From the NCBI GenBank assembly GCA_021464415.1, contig CM038471.1:36243234-36307233 (forward strand): 64,000 nucleotides of DNA, given 5' to 3'. Source of the stretch: Lonicera japonica (Eukaryota; Streptophyta; Magnoliopsida; Dipsacales; Caprifoliaceae). Under the pieces are notes generated by a model. It worked only from the letters and a program-made list of their open reading frames with translations. It did not search any database and was not told where the DNA came from. Shown here in pieces: positions 22,187 to 33,029 of this stretch (within the stretch, counting starts at the first letter, position 1; each line of letters opens with the position of its first letter). Both the position numbers and the translations under genes were made by a program.

Positions 22187-23370
22187 CTGGATTGGATCCT
22201 GTGCAACACCAAAAGCCGACACCAGATACTTCACCTTAAGATTTTTTATCGATTCAACGTCAATACCCAAAGTCTTGATTATCCTTCTGTCAACTTTTTC
22301 TATTGGTTCTTTCTTTAGAATACCTTCAATTTCAACCAGGTTATAGCAAGTGCCTATATTGATTTCATCTAATTGATCCGGAGGTAATTAAAATGTTATT
22401 CTTCTTAATGACATGGAAACTATATAGCTCAAATCTAACTTTTGTAAGTTATTTGGCAAACTTAAAATTGAATTGAGAGACCTACAATTTCCTAAGTCGA
22501 GACTTTGAAGGCTACTAAGGCTTCTAATGCAATCTGGTAAGCTAGAAAACAAATTCCCTTCTAAATTCAAATATTTAAGCCCTGATAGATTACTGAACAC
22601 ACGTGGTAAGGAATCATCGAATAGATTGCAGCATGCAAGACTTAAGCTCACTGAAAAGTGTAGTAAAGAAACCCATAACATTTCTGGACCTCTACTTAGC
22701 TGTGTTGCTCTTATCTCATGTCCAGCAACAAAAAGATTCATGCAACCTGCTATTAGCATCTCAACAGATCCTAGCTTGTGCATGTTATTTGGAAGCTTCC
22801 TTAGATTTTTGCAACATGTTAGATCAAGTAAAATGAGCTTCTGAAGGATCTCAATTGATTCACAATCAATCAAACTTGCACAACCTTTAAGAATTAGCCC
22901 TTGTTTGTTAGATGTTTTGAGTTGAGTTTTTAAGTTGAGTTTTTAAAATATGGTGTTCGGTAGAATTTAGAAGTATGTTAAAAAGTGGATTTGGTTTTTT
23001 TTTTTAGTTTTTTTCAACTAACTAAAAATTTTATAAAAAAATTTCAAAAAAATAGTCAAAATGGATCTTATTTTATAGATCTCGACGAGTATGTTTTAAA
23101 TATATATTTTTTATTTAATTTTGATTTTTGAATTTAAAGTTATAGTGTTTTAAAAAAAATTTAAAGAGAGAAAGTAAAGTTAAGGTTTTTTTGGGAAGTG
23201 TAAAAGTAGAGATGTTTTTGAGTTGAGTTTTTAAAATTTGGAGAAAAAAAGAGAGAGAGTGCTACCAAACAAAGGCTTAGTTTTTCCAATTTTGTAACTC
23301 TTAAAAAGTTAGGAGTTTTTACAAGGCTTTTCGAATAACTTAGATCAAGGATCTTCATTGAGTTAAGATT
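22187..23370 (-). pseudogene. TNL-A exon 4 (LRR), interrupted by a MITE
   Basis: Translation outside the MITE gives leucine-rich repeats of the TNL type (MKILDLSYSKSLVKTPNFL, LDLTCCKNLRKLPNNMHKLG, LKYLNLEGNLFSSLPDCIRS). The exon ends at a donor at 22186-22185. A stop stands near 22390, where TNL-C reads through into the PDQLD motif. Confidence 0.85.
22897..23276. mobile_element. Harbinger/Tourist-like MITE in the LRR exon
   Basis: A 380-bp insertion with ends GCCCTTGTTTG and CAAACAAAGGC, flanked by the 3-bp duplication TTA (22894-22896 and 23277-23279). Removing it with one TSD leaves the LRR reading frame joined without a shift (codons for EKL then ILKGC), so the boundaries are exact. Confidence 0.88.
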
Positions 23371-23479
23371 CTGTTAAAAATAAGAATGACAAGTAATAAG
23401 TTCTAAACACTTATAATCCTGCAATGATTAAGAACCTAGCTACAAAGAAAAAAAGGAATAAAATAAATTAATTTCATAC

Positions 23480-23770
23480 CATGCAGTCTGTCCAAACTTC
23501 TTCTAATTTGCTATGACTCATGTCAAGAGCAATTAAATTTTTCAAAGATAACTCAACGGGTAGTGATTTTAAGGGAAATCTGTGCCATCACAGCCATACC
23601 AATTTTTTAGGAAAATTATCATAGCATCCAGTGAGGTGTATATAATTGAGCTTGAGTAGTCTCAAGTTTCCCATCTTTTCAAAGGCATTGGTTCTTAGGT
23701 CTGTCAAAGTGTCACCATCTTCCTTTAACATACACATGTCAAGAGTGAGGCCCTTAATTTTTCGTGTACC
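23480..23770 (-). pseudogene. TNL-A exon 3 (linker and first LRR), shortened
   Basis: The translation (GTRKIKGLTLDM... then NAFEKMGNLRLLKLNY) matches exon 3 of TNL-B and TNL-C. At 291 bp it is about 120 bp shorter than in TNL-C (408 bp) and TNL-B (420 bp); the missing part is the region between TLDM and the AFEKM motif. Confidence 0.82.
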
Positions 23771-23846
23771 CTAATGACATAAGCACGAAAAATAAATCGA
23801 TTAATCAACAGACAAAGACATATCGTGAAATTATGCAGTTTCATAC

Positions 23847-24938
23847 CGTCTCATTTTCTAATACATCGTAGACATCCCTGTAATGGTGCAATCTACTATG
23901 TTTCCCAAGATCTTTAGGCGACTCTTGGCGAACAATGTTTCTCCCCATGTCTCGAACTAGTTGATGCATCATCAACTGATTATAAAAACCAATTGTTAAC
24001 AGATTCCGAGCAATAAAATTTTGAATTCTAGCATCTGCATGAGTATTCAGAGTACCGTCTAGTACTTTGATCGTGTAACTCATGTTATATCCAACATAGA
24101 AACAAGCAATATCAAGGAATATTCTTTTGTCGCTGTAATCTTCTAAACAGTCATAACTTATTTCAAGTTTATCGAGGATCTTCTTGTGAGGAATATCTTC
24201 CAATTTTTTACTAGGCTTGCCCATTGAGGTACATTTTTGTCACTTAAAATTGAACCTATAACTTTAAGAGCTAACGGAAGGCCTCCACAAATTTGCTCTA
24301 CCTTTTGTATGTGCATTCTGTAACCTTCAGTATGACTATCTTTTGTAAAGGTATGGGAACATAAGAGCTCAACCGACTAATCATGGCCTACTTTCTCAAC
24401 CTTAAAAACCTTACAACGCTTAAGCAAATTCTCATCCCTTGTAGTTATGACGATTTTACTTCCTTGACAAGACCAATCTTTATTGCCACATAGTGCATAT
24501 AATTGGTCAATGTCATTCACATCATCGAGAACAAGAAGAACCTTTTTACGTGAAACGGCTTTCATGATCATTTCCCTTCCTTTATTGACATTGTATATCT
24601 TTTTGTGCTGGTCATTACCGATATGTGAAAGGAGCTATCTTTGTAGCTTAACTAAACCGTTCGGTTGTTCTGGCATCTTTCTCACATCTGTGATGAAACA
24701 ATAGCCATCAAAACTTTAATATATCACATTATAAACAAATTGGGCGATTGTTGTTTTCCCAATGCCACCCATCCCACAAATTCCACCTAAGTTAAATTCA
24801 GATGAGTCGTCCTGCAACCACTTAATAATATTTTTGGCTTGAGTATCTATTCCAATTAAATTGGGAAGTTCATAGGGTTTGCAGATCACTCTATTTCCCA
24901 CCCATTTTGTAATATCTTGGATTAACACTGATTTGTAC
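23847..24938 (-). pseudogene. TNL-A exon 2 (NB-ARC)
   Basis: Contains the P-loop GMGGIGKTT, kinase-2 KVLLVLDDVND, RNBS-B GSKIVITTRDE, GLPL (GGLPLALKVIGS), RNBS-D RIFLDIACFYVG and an MHQ motif (LMMHQLVRDMGRNIV) in place of MHD. In-frame stops follow the P-loop (24716-24718), LQR (about 24636) and KVGHD (about 24375), and a frameshift lies near 24225. Splice sites at both ends are intact (acceptor CAG before 24938; donor GTATG after 23847). Confidence 0.9.
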
Positions 24939-25018
24939 CTGCAAATTGCAAGCAAAATAGATAAGTAAAAACAATAAAGTTCAACTTCCAAAAAAAGGAA
25001 AGGAAAAAAAAACAATAA

Positions 25019-25325
25019 GGCTCCGTTTGATAGCAACATGAAAAATGAAAATAAAATAACTAATTTAAGTGAGAAGATAGAAAATAAGTTGAGGGATGTG
25101 GTGAGATTAACTCTTGCTTTTTGCATTTTTCCATGACAAAATTTTCTTTGGGTGATGGTGGAGAAAATTTTTCCACAAAATATTAAAGGAGGATGGAGGA
25201 CATATACTCACAAAAATGAGTATAAGATGGAGAGGGTCTCAGCATATGCCTCAACTTATTTTCCATCTTTTCACTCAAATTAGTTGTTTTTATTTCCATT
25301 TTCCATGTTACTATCAAACGGCGCC
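25019..25325. mobile_element. Tourist-like MITE in intron 1 of TNL-A
   Basis: A 307-bp element with about 38-bp inverted ends (GGCTCCGTTTGATAGCAACA against ...TGTTACTATCAAACGGCGCC) and the 3-bp duplication TAA (25016-25018 and 25326-25328). Confidence 0.85.
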
Positions 25326-25328
25326 TAA

Positions 25329-27821
25329 AGTTCAAATGTTGCCCTTAGTACGACACTATGGCATCGAGCAGCAAAGGTTTGTTGACCAAGAAAAAAAAGG
25401 ACAAATGTTATGCATTAATCATGGAGGGTCGATAGAAAATGAAGGGTTCTCAACCTCTACAGATGTTTTATTTTATATTTTATTACATCCGTCATCTAGA
25501 GGAGTCACTAGATCCTCCTTAAAGCAGGGTTAAAAAATTTTGTCTCTAAAAATGTAAAAATAACTATAGCTGTAAAGGAACGTATTTTTTAGATAGGATT
25601 TGGTAAATCACATGATTTACGCCAAATTTAATCATGTTTTAAATAACAGAGTTTGAATTTGATATATCTCTATTTAATCCTATCTCTACTGCATTATTGA
25701 TCAGTAAGACAATCTTCTCTAACCATACCACCATAAAAATCTCACTCAAACTCAACTTACATTACTATATTTTGGTCATTTATAAAAAGTTTTAAGAGAA
25801 CACCTAAATTGAAAATCATAAGATTAATTTTAAAATCTTATAACTTATCAATTCACATGATTTTAAAATTTAGTGAAAAGAATACAACCAAAAGATGCGT
25901 ACAAGATGTCCACCAACAGCACATACCATTATGTGTAAGTTATTTATTTGAATTTATTAAGTGACCGCAAAGAATGATTTTTCTTACTAATTCTTATAAT
26001 AGTATCCTTAAAATCACGGTGCCTATAATGTGTATCGTACTAAGATACTTTCTCTATCCCTAGTTAAGACTAAAACAACTTTTTAGAATGTTATAATTAA
26101 GAGTCCAATTTCTTTTTAATCAATATTTTACTTCTACCACACTAAACAAGTTCACTTTAGCCATTGATCTTGATCATGTGGAAATTGATGCATTCTTATA
26201 AGAGCATCTAAATGGTTCAAGTAAGTAAGGTAAGTATGGTCAATTTACGCAACGTGTGCACGCAGTGGTGACAATTGGTAGGATAATGCAGTGTTTTGTA
26301 GGACAATTGTAAATAGATTTAAACTTGGTTAAGTTCTTTACCTTACACATTAGTGTAATGTGTGGGGAAGCAATTGCATTACACAAATGCATGGCTGTCC
26401 GGCTGCATTTGTGTAATTATTCTCTTTTACTGTACTATTTATTTACCATACTTGAATGTAATCACCCACCCACCTTGATTAGATCCTTGGGAGCCCTAAT
26501 TCCCTTCCCCTCCTCCCAAGGTCTAACATTGAATGTATCGGCGCTTCGCTTGTATTAAAAAAAAAAAACTATAAATGTACAAAAGTTATAGGGAGTAAAT
26601 ATATGAACTACAAATATACATTAAGAGATAGAAATACTATTTATTTTATCACTTGTTTTCGCTAAATTACATAAAAATTTAGGATTGAGTGGTGACAAAA
26701 CAAACATTATTTCTACGTACTAATGTTAAATTGACTTTCATTCAACATTGAGAGTAAAAACAAACACAGACTATATTTCAACATTAAGAGTAACTATCCT
26801 TAATTATAGAAGGGTCGTTTTGCTTTCTATATTAATATAGATGTGTGAATATGGGATTTAGTAGTTGTTTGTTTCACCATGTGAAGTATGAATATAAATG
26901 CATTCAGACTTCACATGCATGTGAATATAGTCGTTTGTGTTGTTAAAATTTGCGGAGCTTACTCATTAATTGGCCCATCAAAATTGAATATGGTTGTTTG
27001 GTTAGTTAAAAATTTTAGAGTTTAATCATTAATTTGCCTCATAATGATTCAGAGGTATTATTACCTTTGAATTTTTTTTACTCCTCCGAGTAGAAGGTGT
27101 AATTTCAAAATTACCCGTCTCACTAATTTCTTAAAAATAAAAGCTACAAGCATAAGGGTCTAAATAACACATTTTTAGTATTTAGATCATTTGTGTTAAA
27201 ACAAACAACAGACGAAATATTTAGATCAAACTTCAGGTTTAATATTTAGACTTCAGAATTAGCATTCAGATTTAAAGAAGAAATCAAATTGACACTTTAT
27301 TACCATTCGCACAATTTTAGGAACAAATGACACTAGACTGAAGTTAAGCCGTGTGTTTTGCGCCTTGATTCAAGTCTTTTTTTTCTTTTTTTTTGTTATA
27401 TTTCTCTATCAATAAATTTGGATTTGTATCCTCTCCATTACCTCTTTTACCCAATTTATCTCAGTTGGATTAATTGAGTGCTAAATGGATAATTTTTTTA
27501 TAAAATTTGGTGGCGATGAACTGGGTGAGAGGATTATTATTTAAAATTTCAATGGACCAAAATGAAAACATATATCATATTTTGACTGCACCAACTTCTG
27601 ATTTAAATTTATTGTTAAAATTTTGTAGAAATTATCTATCATTATAAAGATATTCTACCAAGTTTCATAAAAGAAATTCATAAATTTAGCCCTCAAAATA
27701 GAGCCCAAAATTCATTCCGGCTACTTGAACTCTTTCCCTCCTCAATAAATAACTTGAGGGTGCTTTTTTTCCCAGACATTCCTTTTAAGAAAAAGAATAA
27801 GGAAAAAGAAACTTAACCTAC
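25329..27821. other. Rest of TNL-A intron 1
   Basis: AT-rich, no gene. The motifs GTTGTTTGTTT (about 26871) and AAACAAACAAC (about 27200) could be ends of another small MITE, but the internal complementarity is weak. Confidence 0.5.
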
Positions 27822-28289
27822 CCATCACCTGTAAACCCATTCAAATTTCCAACTTCTTCAAGTGCTGCCTTCCAACCTTTTACCCAACCTTTTTCCTTTT
27901 TCTTTAACTCCGGATGCTCCTTTTCGTGCCTAGCCAAAGCTTTTTCGGTTGTCCCGTCTAGCTTTCGAAGTTCTAATGGAGTCACATGGTAGAAGACGGG
28001 CAAAACTTCATGGTCAGAGGTATTCATTCGAACGAGGGTCATCACAAGCTCGTCAAGGCACCATGTGGAAGACGCGAAGTTTTCTGATAAGACAATTATG
28101 GAAACCCTCGAGTGTTCGATTGCTTTATCCAGTTCTGGCTTGAGGCTTTTCCCTTTACGGGCCCCTTCTTTGTCTCTAAATGTGTGAAATCCCTTATTCA
28201 CCAGAGCATTGTAGAGGTGATTGGTGAACTTAAATCGTGTTTCACCTCTAAAACTCAAGAACACATCGTAAATCTATGATGATCTAGAA
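27822..28289 (-). pseudogene. TNL-A exon 1, main part (TIR domain)
   Basis: The translation from 28264 reads MFLSFRGETRFKFTNHLYNA, a TIR domain, and retains the WCLDEL box with the conserved catalytic glutamate. It ends GFTGDG at a donor (GTAGG, 27821-27820). The hAT element begins at 28290, and a TAG at 28274-28276 lies between the insertion and the YDVFLSF motif. Relatives have a sense codon there; TGG is the simplest ancestor. Confidence 0.88.
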
Positions 28290-31200
28290 CAGGGGCGGAA
28301 TTGGGCCCCAGCCCATTAGGCTCAAGTCCAGTGCAAAAAAAAAAATTATCTACTAGTTATATGAAAAAACCCACATACACCTATATATAGCCCAATGCTC
28401 AGCTCCCCCCTCCCAAATCTAGCCCATTATATAAATAGCCTCTTATAACTTTTTAACATAAAAAAAAAAAATATGTTCTTTTCACCCGACAAAGCACAGC
28501 CTGACAGCCCCACCCCCACATGGCCACATCTAAATTAAAAGATTAGAGGTACAAAATTAATATTAAAACAAAGTCTTGCTCAACCCCACATTAAAAAACA
28601 AAGAATAAAAATTAAAAAAAGAAAAAAAAAACCCTAAACTTTCTAATTTTCTATTCTCTTTCTCTTCCTGCCGCCGCAGCAGAAGGCAGCACGGGCACGC
28701 AGCTTCCTTTCATCTCTTGACTTTAGGTAAGTTTCATCTCTATTTTTCAACATTTTTTTATTGTTATTTAGAACCACTTCTCAAATCTCAATAATTTTAT
28801 TTGTCTTCTTTCTTCAATATTTGTCTCTTTTATTTATAATAGAATCAATAGATTATAGGACTATAGGTGGGTTCATACTCTATAATCTTAATATTTTTAT
28901 TTTGTGATTTGTGGAGGTTTGAAGCAATGGAGCATTATTCATTTGGATTATAAAAGCTTTATATGCATAATGTATCAAGCTCCTTTGAGGTAAATTTTTA
29001 AAGTTTAAAGCTCTAATAGACTAATACTTATTTAATTAAAGTTAAATTTGTTATATCTTTATGAGTTAGAAATTAGTTTCTTTTTTTTTTAAATCGAATT
29101 ATTTCATTATTAATTATTTAATATTTAATAACTTTATTTCATTATTAATTATTTAATTGATGTTTAAAGATTATAGTTTAGATGTTTAATATTTATTTAT
29201 GTTAAGTTAGTGTTTGTAATTGAAATGTTGAATATTGAGTTGTTAATTTAATTTTTATTATTAGTTTTAAATAAATGATTATTTGTGTTAATATTATTTT
29301 TTTAGGTTATAAACTATGGAACAACATCAACCACCAAACAAAAAAGGAAAAACTCTTTTTTCATTCTTTGAGAAGAAGAAGAAATCGGATGTTGAAAATT
29401 CTAATGTTGATAATCAAGTTCCCAATTTTCAAATTCCTATAACCCAAGTTGAAGAGCCAAGAGAATTTAATCTTGAACGAGATCCCGGGTTGCGTAAACA
29501 AATATGTGAATACCCTATTAATGAACGGGATGAGATTCGAAGAGGTTATATAAACTTGGGCCCTTATCAGCCTAAATTATCTGAATATCCCAAGACCGCA
29601 TTTGGAAAACAAAATCGCCGATTTCAGTTTATTTGGTTCAAACAATTTCCTTGGTTAGAATATTCTCCTTCAAAAGATAAATCATATTGTTTTCCATGCT
29701 TTCTCTTTGATAATACAAATAAGTCAATTAGCCGTTCTGCACTTATAGATGATGGATTTTGCAATTGGAAGAGAGTGAATCATGGGGACAAATGTGCATT
29801 TTTACTTCACAATGGAGCTGCACATAGTTATTGTGTGACTTGTCTTGATAATTTAAAAAGATCGTCCCAACATATTGACAAGTTGATGAATGCACAATCA
29901 AAGGAGGAGATTTTGAAGAATCGAAAACTGCTAATGGGAACCATTGAAACCGTTCGAGTTATTGCTTTTCAAGGACTTGGTTTTAGAGGTCATGATGAAA
30001 GTTCAACTTCATTAAATCAAGGAAACTTTAATGAATTATTGAAGTACAAAGCTAAAGGGAATGAACTTGAAAATATTGTATTAGACAATGCTCCAAAAAA
30101 TGCAAAATACAATTCTCCGAAAATTCAAAAAGAGATTTTGCATATTCTCGCTAATAAAGTTAGAAAGATGATTTGTGAAGAAATTGGTGAAGGCAATTTT
30201 TGTATTCTTGTTGATGAATCTCAAGATGAGTCTAAAAGAGAACAAATGGCCCTTGTGTTGAGATATGTCAAGTATGATGGTTCTTTAAATGAGCGTTTTT
30301 TTGACGTAGTGGGTGTTGAAAATACATCGGCTATAACTCTTAAAAATGAGATATCTAGTATTCTTGCTCGATTCAATCTTCCTATTCAAAATATGCGAGG
30401 TCAAGGGTACGACGGTGCAAGCAATATGCGAGGCGAATGGAATGGTCTTCAAGCATTATTTATTAAAGAATGTCCATATGCCTATTATATGCATTGTTTT
30501 GCTCATCGACTTCAACTAGCATTAGTTGCGGCAGCAAAAGATGAACCTCATGTTTGGCAATTTTTTTCTCACTTGACTTGTATTGTCACTCTTATTTCTT
30601 CTTCTCCAAAACGTGTTGGCGAACTAAAGTCTGCACAAAGAAGTGAGGTTGAAAGTATGTTAGCTGCTGGTGAGCGCCAATCTGGTAAAGGTGCTAATCA
30701 AATTGGTAATTTGCAACGAGCCGGGGCCTCTCGATGGAGCTCACATTATGAGTCTGTCAAAAGTATGATTGAGATGTATAGTGCTTCTTGCATAGTGGTT
30801 GAAAATCTTAAGAAAAGTGGCCTAAATCAACAACTAAGGGGACAAGCTCTAGGAGTTTTTAAGGTAATGAGGAGCTTTGATTTCATATTTATCTTGCACT
30901 TAATGGACAACATTATGGGCATCACTGACACACTTTGCCAAGCGTTACAACGTAAATCACAAGATATTGTGAATGCAATGAAATTAGACTCGACAACAAA
31001 AATTCTTCTTCAACAATTTAGAAAAGATGGTTGGGACAAATTTCTTGTAAATGTGGAGTCATTTTGCAATCGGCACAACGTTGATATGGTGAATATGAAT
31101 TCTCCTTACGAAGAGGGTAGAAGTCGTACTTGCCAACAACGAGATCAAATTACGATGGAACATCATTACCATTTTGATATATTCAACACCACAATAGATT

Positions 31201-31879
31201 ATCAATTGATGGAGTTGAAACATAGATTTGATGATGTTGTAGTGGAACTTTTATCTCTTAGTGCAACTTTGTCTCCTAGTGATTCTTTTAGATCCTTCAA
31301 TGAGGATAAAATTTGCATGCTTGCCGAGAAATTTTATCCACAAGATTTCAATCCTCAAGATGTTCGTGTATTGAGATCTCAGTTGATGCATTATAAGCTT
31401 GATGTCGTTTGTGATTCCGAGTTTCATAAACTTTCTACCCTTGCCGAGTTATGCCAAGAATTATTTGTAACAAAAAAGTTTATGGATTATTCTATGCTTG
31501 ACAAACTAATTCGTCTCGTGTTAATTCTTCCTATTTCTACGGCGAGTACAGAAAGAGCATTTTCTTGTATGAAGCATGTCAAAACAGCAATCCGCAATGC
31601 AATGGGGGATGAATTTATGGCTGATTGCATGTTGCTTAATTTGGAGCGTGACCTTGGGTTGAAAATTGATTTAGAATCTGTAATAGATGAATTTGAATTA
31701 TTAAAGACTCGTCGAGCTCAACTTAGTTAAATATTTTTTGTATTGTATGAACTCAAGTATTTGTTTTATGTTATTGAACTTTTTTTCTTTATATGTTTTT
31801 ATTATATGAAAGACTTGTACTTTGTGATTTTTTTTTAAATATTAGCCCCCCTCTCGGACGAATCCTGGGTCCGCCCCTG
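28290..31879 (+). mobile_element. hAT transposon with intact transposase, inserted in TNL-A exon 1
   Basis: A 3590-bp element with ends CAGGGGCGGA and TCCGCCCCTG, flanked by the 8-bp duplication ATCTAGAA (28282-28289 and 31880-31887), the hallmark of hAT insertion. It carries a complete 804-aa transposase on the plus strand. A likely non-coding leader at about 28620-28725 ends in a splice donor (GGTAAGTTTC), with the acceptor just before the start codon (TTTTTTTAG, about 29304). Nothing visible disables it, so it may be autonomous. Confidence 0.93.
29316..31730 (+). CDS. hAT-family transposase (TTF-type zinc finger, DUF4371, hAT dimerisation domain)
   Basis: An 804-aa DDE transposase, presumed nuclear, that would cut and paste the host element. 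Order: a lysine-rich start with a basic cluster (residues 8-25, possible nuclear signal); a TTF-type zinc finger (about 100-170) with cysteines in SYCFPCFLF and HSYCVTC; a DUF4371/RNase H-like core with probable catalytic Asp in ILVDESQDES and in GQGYDGASNMRG; AGASRWSSHYESV, the hAT RW-type motif; and a C-terminal dimerisation domain with ILPISTASTERAFS, whose Glu is the likely third catalytic residue. The frame is uninterrupted and of normal length for the 'zinc finger MYM-type protein 1-like' group in plants. The start is the first ATG after a probable intron acceptor. It belongs to the transposon and not to the resistance gene around it. Confidence 0.92.
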   Translation: MEQHQPPNKKGKTLFSFFEKKKKSDVENSNVDNQVPNFQIPITQVEEPREFNLERDPGLRKQICEYPINERDEIRRGYINLGPYQPKLSEYPKTAFGKQNRRFQFIWFKQFPWLEYSPSKDKSYCFPCFLFDNTNKSISRSALIDDGFCNWKRVNHGDKCAFLLHNGAAHSYCVTCLDNLKRSSQHIDKLMNAQSKEEILKNRKLLMGTIETVRVIAFQGLGFRGHDESSTSLNQGNFNELLKYKAKGNELENIVLDNAPKNAKYNSPKIQKEILHILANKVRKMICEEIGEGNFCILVDESQDESKREQMALVLRYVKYDGSLNERFFDVVGVENTSAITLKNEISSILARFNLPIQNMRGQGYDGASNMRGEWNGLQALFIKECPYAYYMHCFAHRLQLALVAAAKDEPHVWQFFSHLTCIVTLISSSPKRVGELKSAQRSEVESMLAAGERQSGKGANQIGNLQRAGASRWSSHYESVKSMIEMYSASCIVVENLKKSGLNQQLRGQALGVFKVMRSFDFIFILHLMDNIMGITDTLCQALQRKSQDIVNAMKLDSTTKILLQQFRKDGWDKFLVNVESFCNRHNVDMVNMNSPYEEGRSRTCQQRDQITMEHHYHFDIFNTTIDYQLMELKHRFDDVVVELLSLSATLSPSDSFRSFNEDKICMLAEKFYPQDFNPQDVRVLRSQLMHYKLDVVCDSEFHKLSTLAELCQELFVTKKFMDYSMLDKLIRLVLILPISTASTERAFSCMKHVKTAIRNAMGDEFMADCMLLNLERDLGLKIDLESVIDEFELLKTRRAQLS

Positions 31880-31937
31880 ATCTAGAAGTGGATGATGACG
31901 ATGATGAGGAAGCTTCTTGGGCTCTCACTACAGCCAT
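31880..31937 (-). pseudogene. TNL-A exon 1, first codons
   Basis: The minus-strand ATG at 31937-31935 opens MAVVRAQEASSSSSSSTSR, a serine-rich leader typical before a TIR domain. It continues across the hAT insertion into 28289 once the duplicated 8 bp is counted once. Confidence 0.82.
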
Positions 31938-32240
31938 TTGAAGAATCAAGCACTAACCACTCTTTGGAAGCCACAGAACTGTTGATTTATGGATTCGAGG
32001 AGGAGTTGGAACCAAGAAATTTCAATGTTTGAGCCATATTATTTTTGGATTTTTCATTTTTGCAGACTCGAGAGACAGAGAGCCAAGAATTTTAGTGCTA
32101 GAGAGAGAGGGAGTGTTGAGACTTGAGAGCAATAAAGGAAAGGGGCGGTTGTGGAGAGATGGAGGAAGGAGGAGCACTGTGGAGGAGGAAGAAGGAGCAC
32201 TGCGGAACGGGAGAGAGCGAATGGAAGGAAGAGGATGGAT
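31938..32240 (-). promoter_or_regulatory. Probable 5' untranslated / promoter-proximal region of TNL-A
   Basis: Directly upstream of the TNL-A start. On the minus strand it is CT-rich (runs of CTCTCC), as plant 5' leaders often are. No convincing TATA box or mapped start can be given. Confidence 0.35.
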
Positions 32241-32283
32241 AGGTGAAGAGATTTCAAAAACGGTAAAAACGCTGAAATATATG

Positions 32284-32338
32284 TCGATTTTATGCATAAA
32301 ATCAAGACCCCTAACATCGATTTTATGCATAAAATCGA
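32284..32338. repeat. Tandem pair of palindromes
   Basis: A 33-bp unit occurs twice. The second holds a perfect 22-bp palindrome (32317-32338, centred on ATGCAT); the first holds an 18-bp palindrome (32286-32303) with the same core. Confidence 0.85.
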
Positions 32339-32344
32339 GACCCA

Positions 32345-33029
32345 CTTTCTTAGTGCGAATAGTTTTTGTCCTAAAACTGCTACCTTGAGTAGCATTTTTT
32401 CACCAAAAATAATTATATTGAGTAGCGATTTTAAAACTACTCTATTTTTACAAATAAATTCAAAACACCCCTATTTTACTAAGTAGGTTTAAAAAAAAAA
32501 GCCTAGTTATCAAAAAAAAATCAATTTTAAGGGTTGAAAAGAACTTTAATTATAATAATAAATATTTATAAAATTATTAACGGGTTTAACTAGTGATAAC
32601 CGGGATAGCCCTTTCATATGACCACGATCTGTCATCTATATTATATATAATACTACGGATAACTTAAGTAATTTTTTTTCTTATTTTGTAGAGATAAATA
32701 TGCCCTTAATTTTACACACTAGATTTTAAGATTTAAAAAAAAAAAAAAAACCTCATATATTTTTATATTTTTATATTATGGTATTTGTATTCCACATAAA
32801 TTTAAACTCTACTTTATTTGTTTAAACTAATTAAACAAGTTATAATTATATTAGTATTAGTATTTCAAATAATGTATAACTCCATAGATTTTTATATCAG
32901 TATGAGAATTTTAAACAAATTTTAATTCTACTTAATTTATTTGGTTAAAATAATTATATAAGTTAGAGTTTATGTTGAATCAGTTGTTTTCTAAAACTCG
33001 TATAAATAATAGATTGTATAACCCGATGA
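32345..33029. other. AT-rich intergenic sequence
   Basis: No gene is supported. Poly-A and poly-T runs and short spurious frames only. Confidence 0.5.

Larger units (their letters stand above)
17990..31937 (-). pseudogene. TNL-A: TIR-NB-LRR-C-JID resistance gene, broken by three transposons
   Basis: Intracellular immune receptor of the TIR-NB-LRR class, with the same exon layout as the intact gene at 51540-57996. Exons on the minus strand: (1) TIR, 31937-31880 plus 28289-27822; (2) NB-ARC, 24938-23847; (3) linker/first LRR, 23770-23480; (4) LRR, 23370-22187; (5) C-JID, 22112-21531 plus 18347-18158. A short last exon may lie near 18040-17990. Three elements sit inside exons: hAT in exon 1, a Harbinger-like MITE in exon 4, and the inverted-LTR element in exon 5. 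Independent point lesions include a TAG at 28274-28276 just before the YDVFLSFRG motif, a TAA at 24716-24718 after the P-loop, further stops in exon 2, a frameshift near 24225, and a stop near the end of the LRR exon (about 22390). It cannot encode a full receptor. Confidence 0.92.

Noticed and set aside
32022..32395. Overlapping frames of about 110 aa on both strands
   Set aside because: They come from purine-rich leader sequence and the palindrome pair; no codon or family support.
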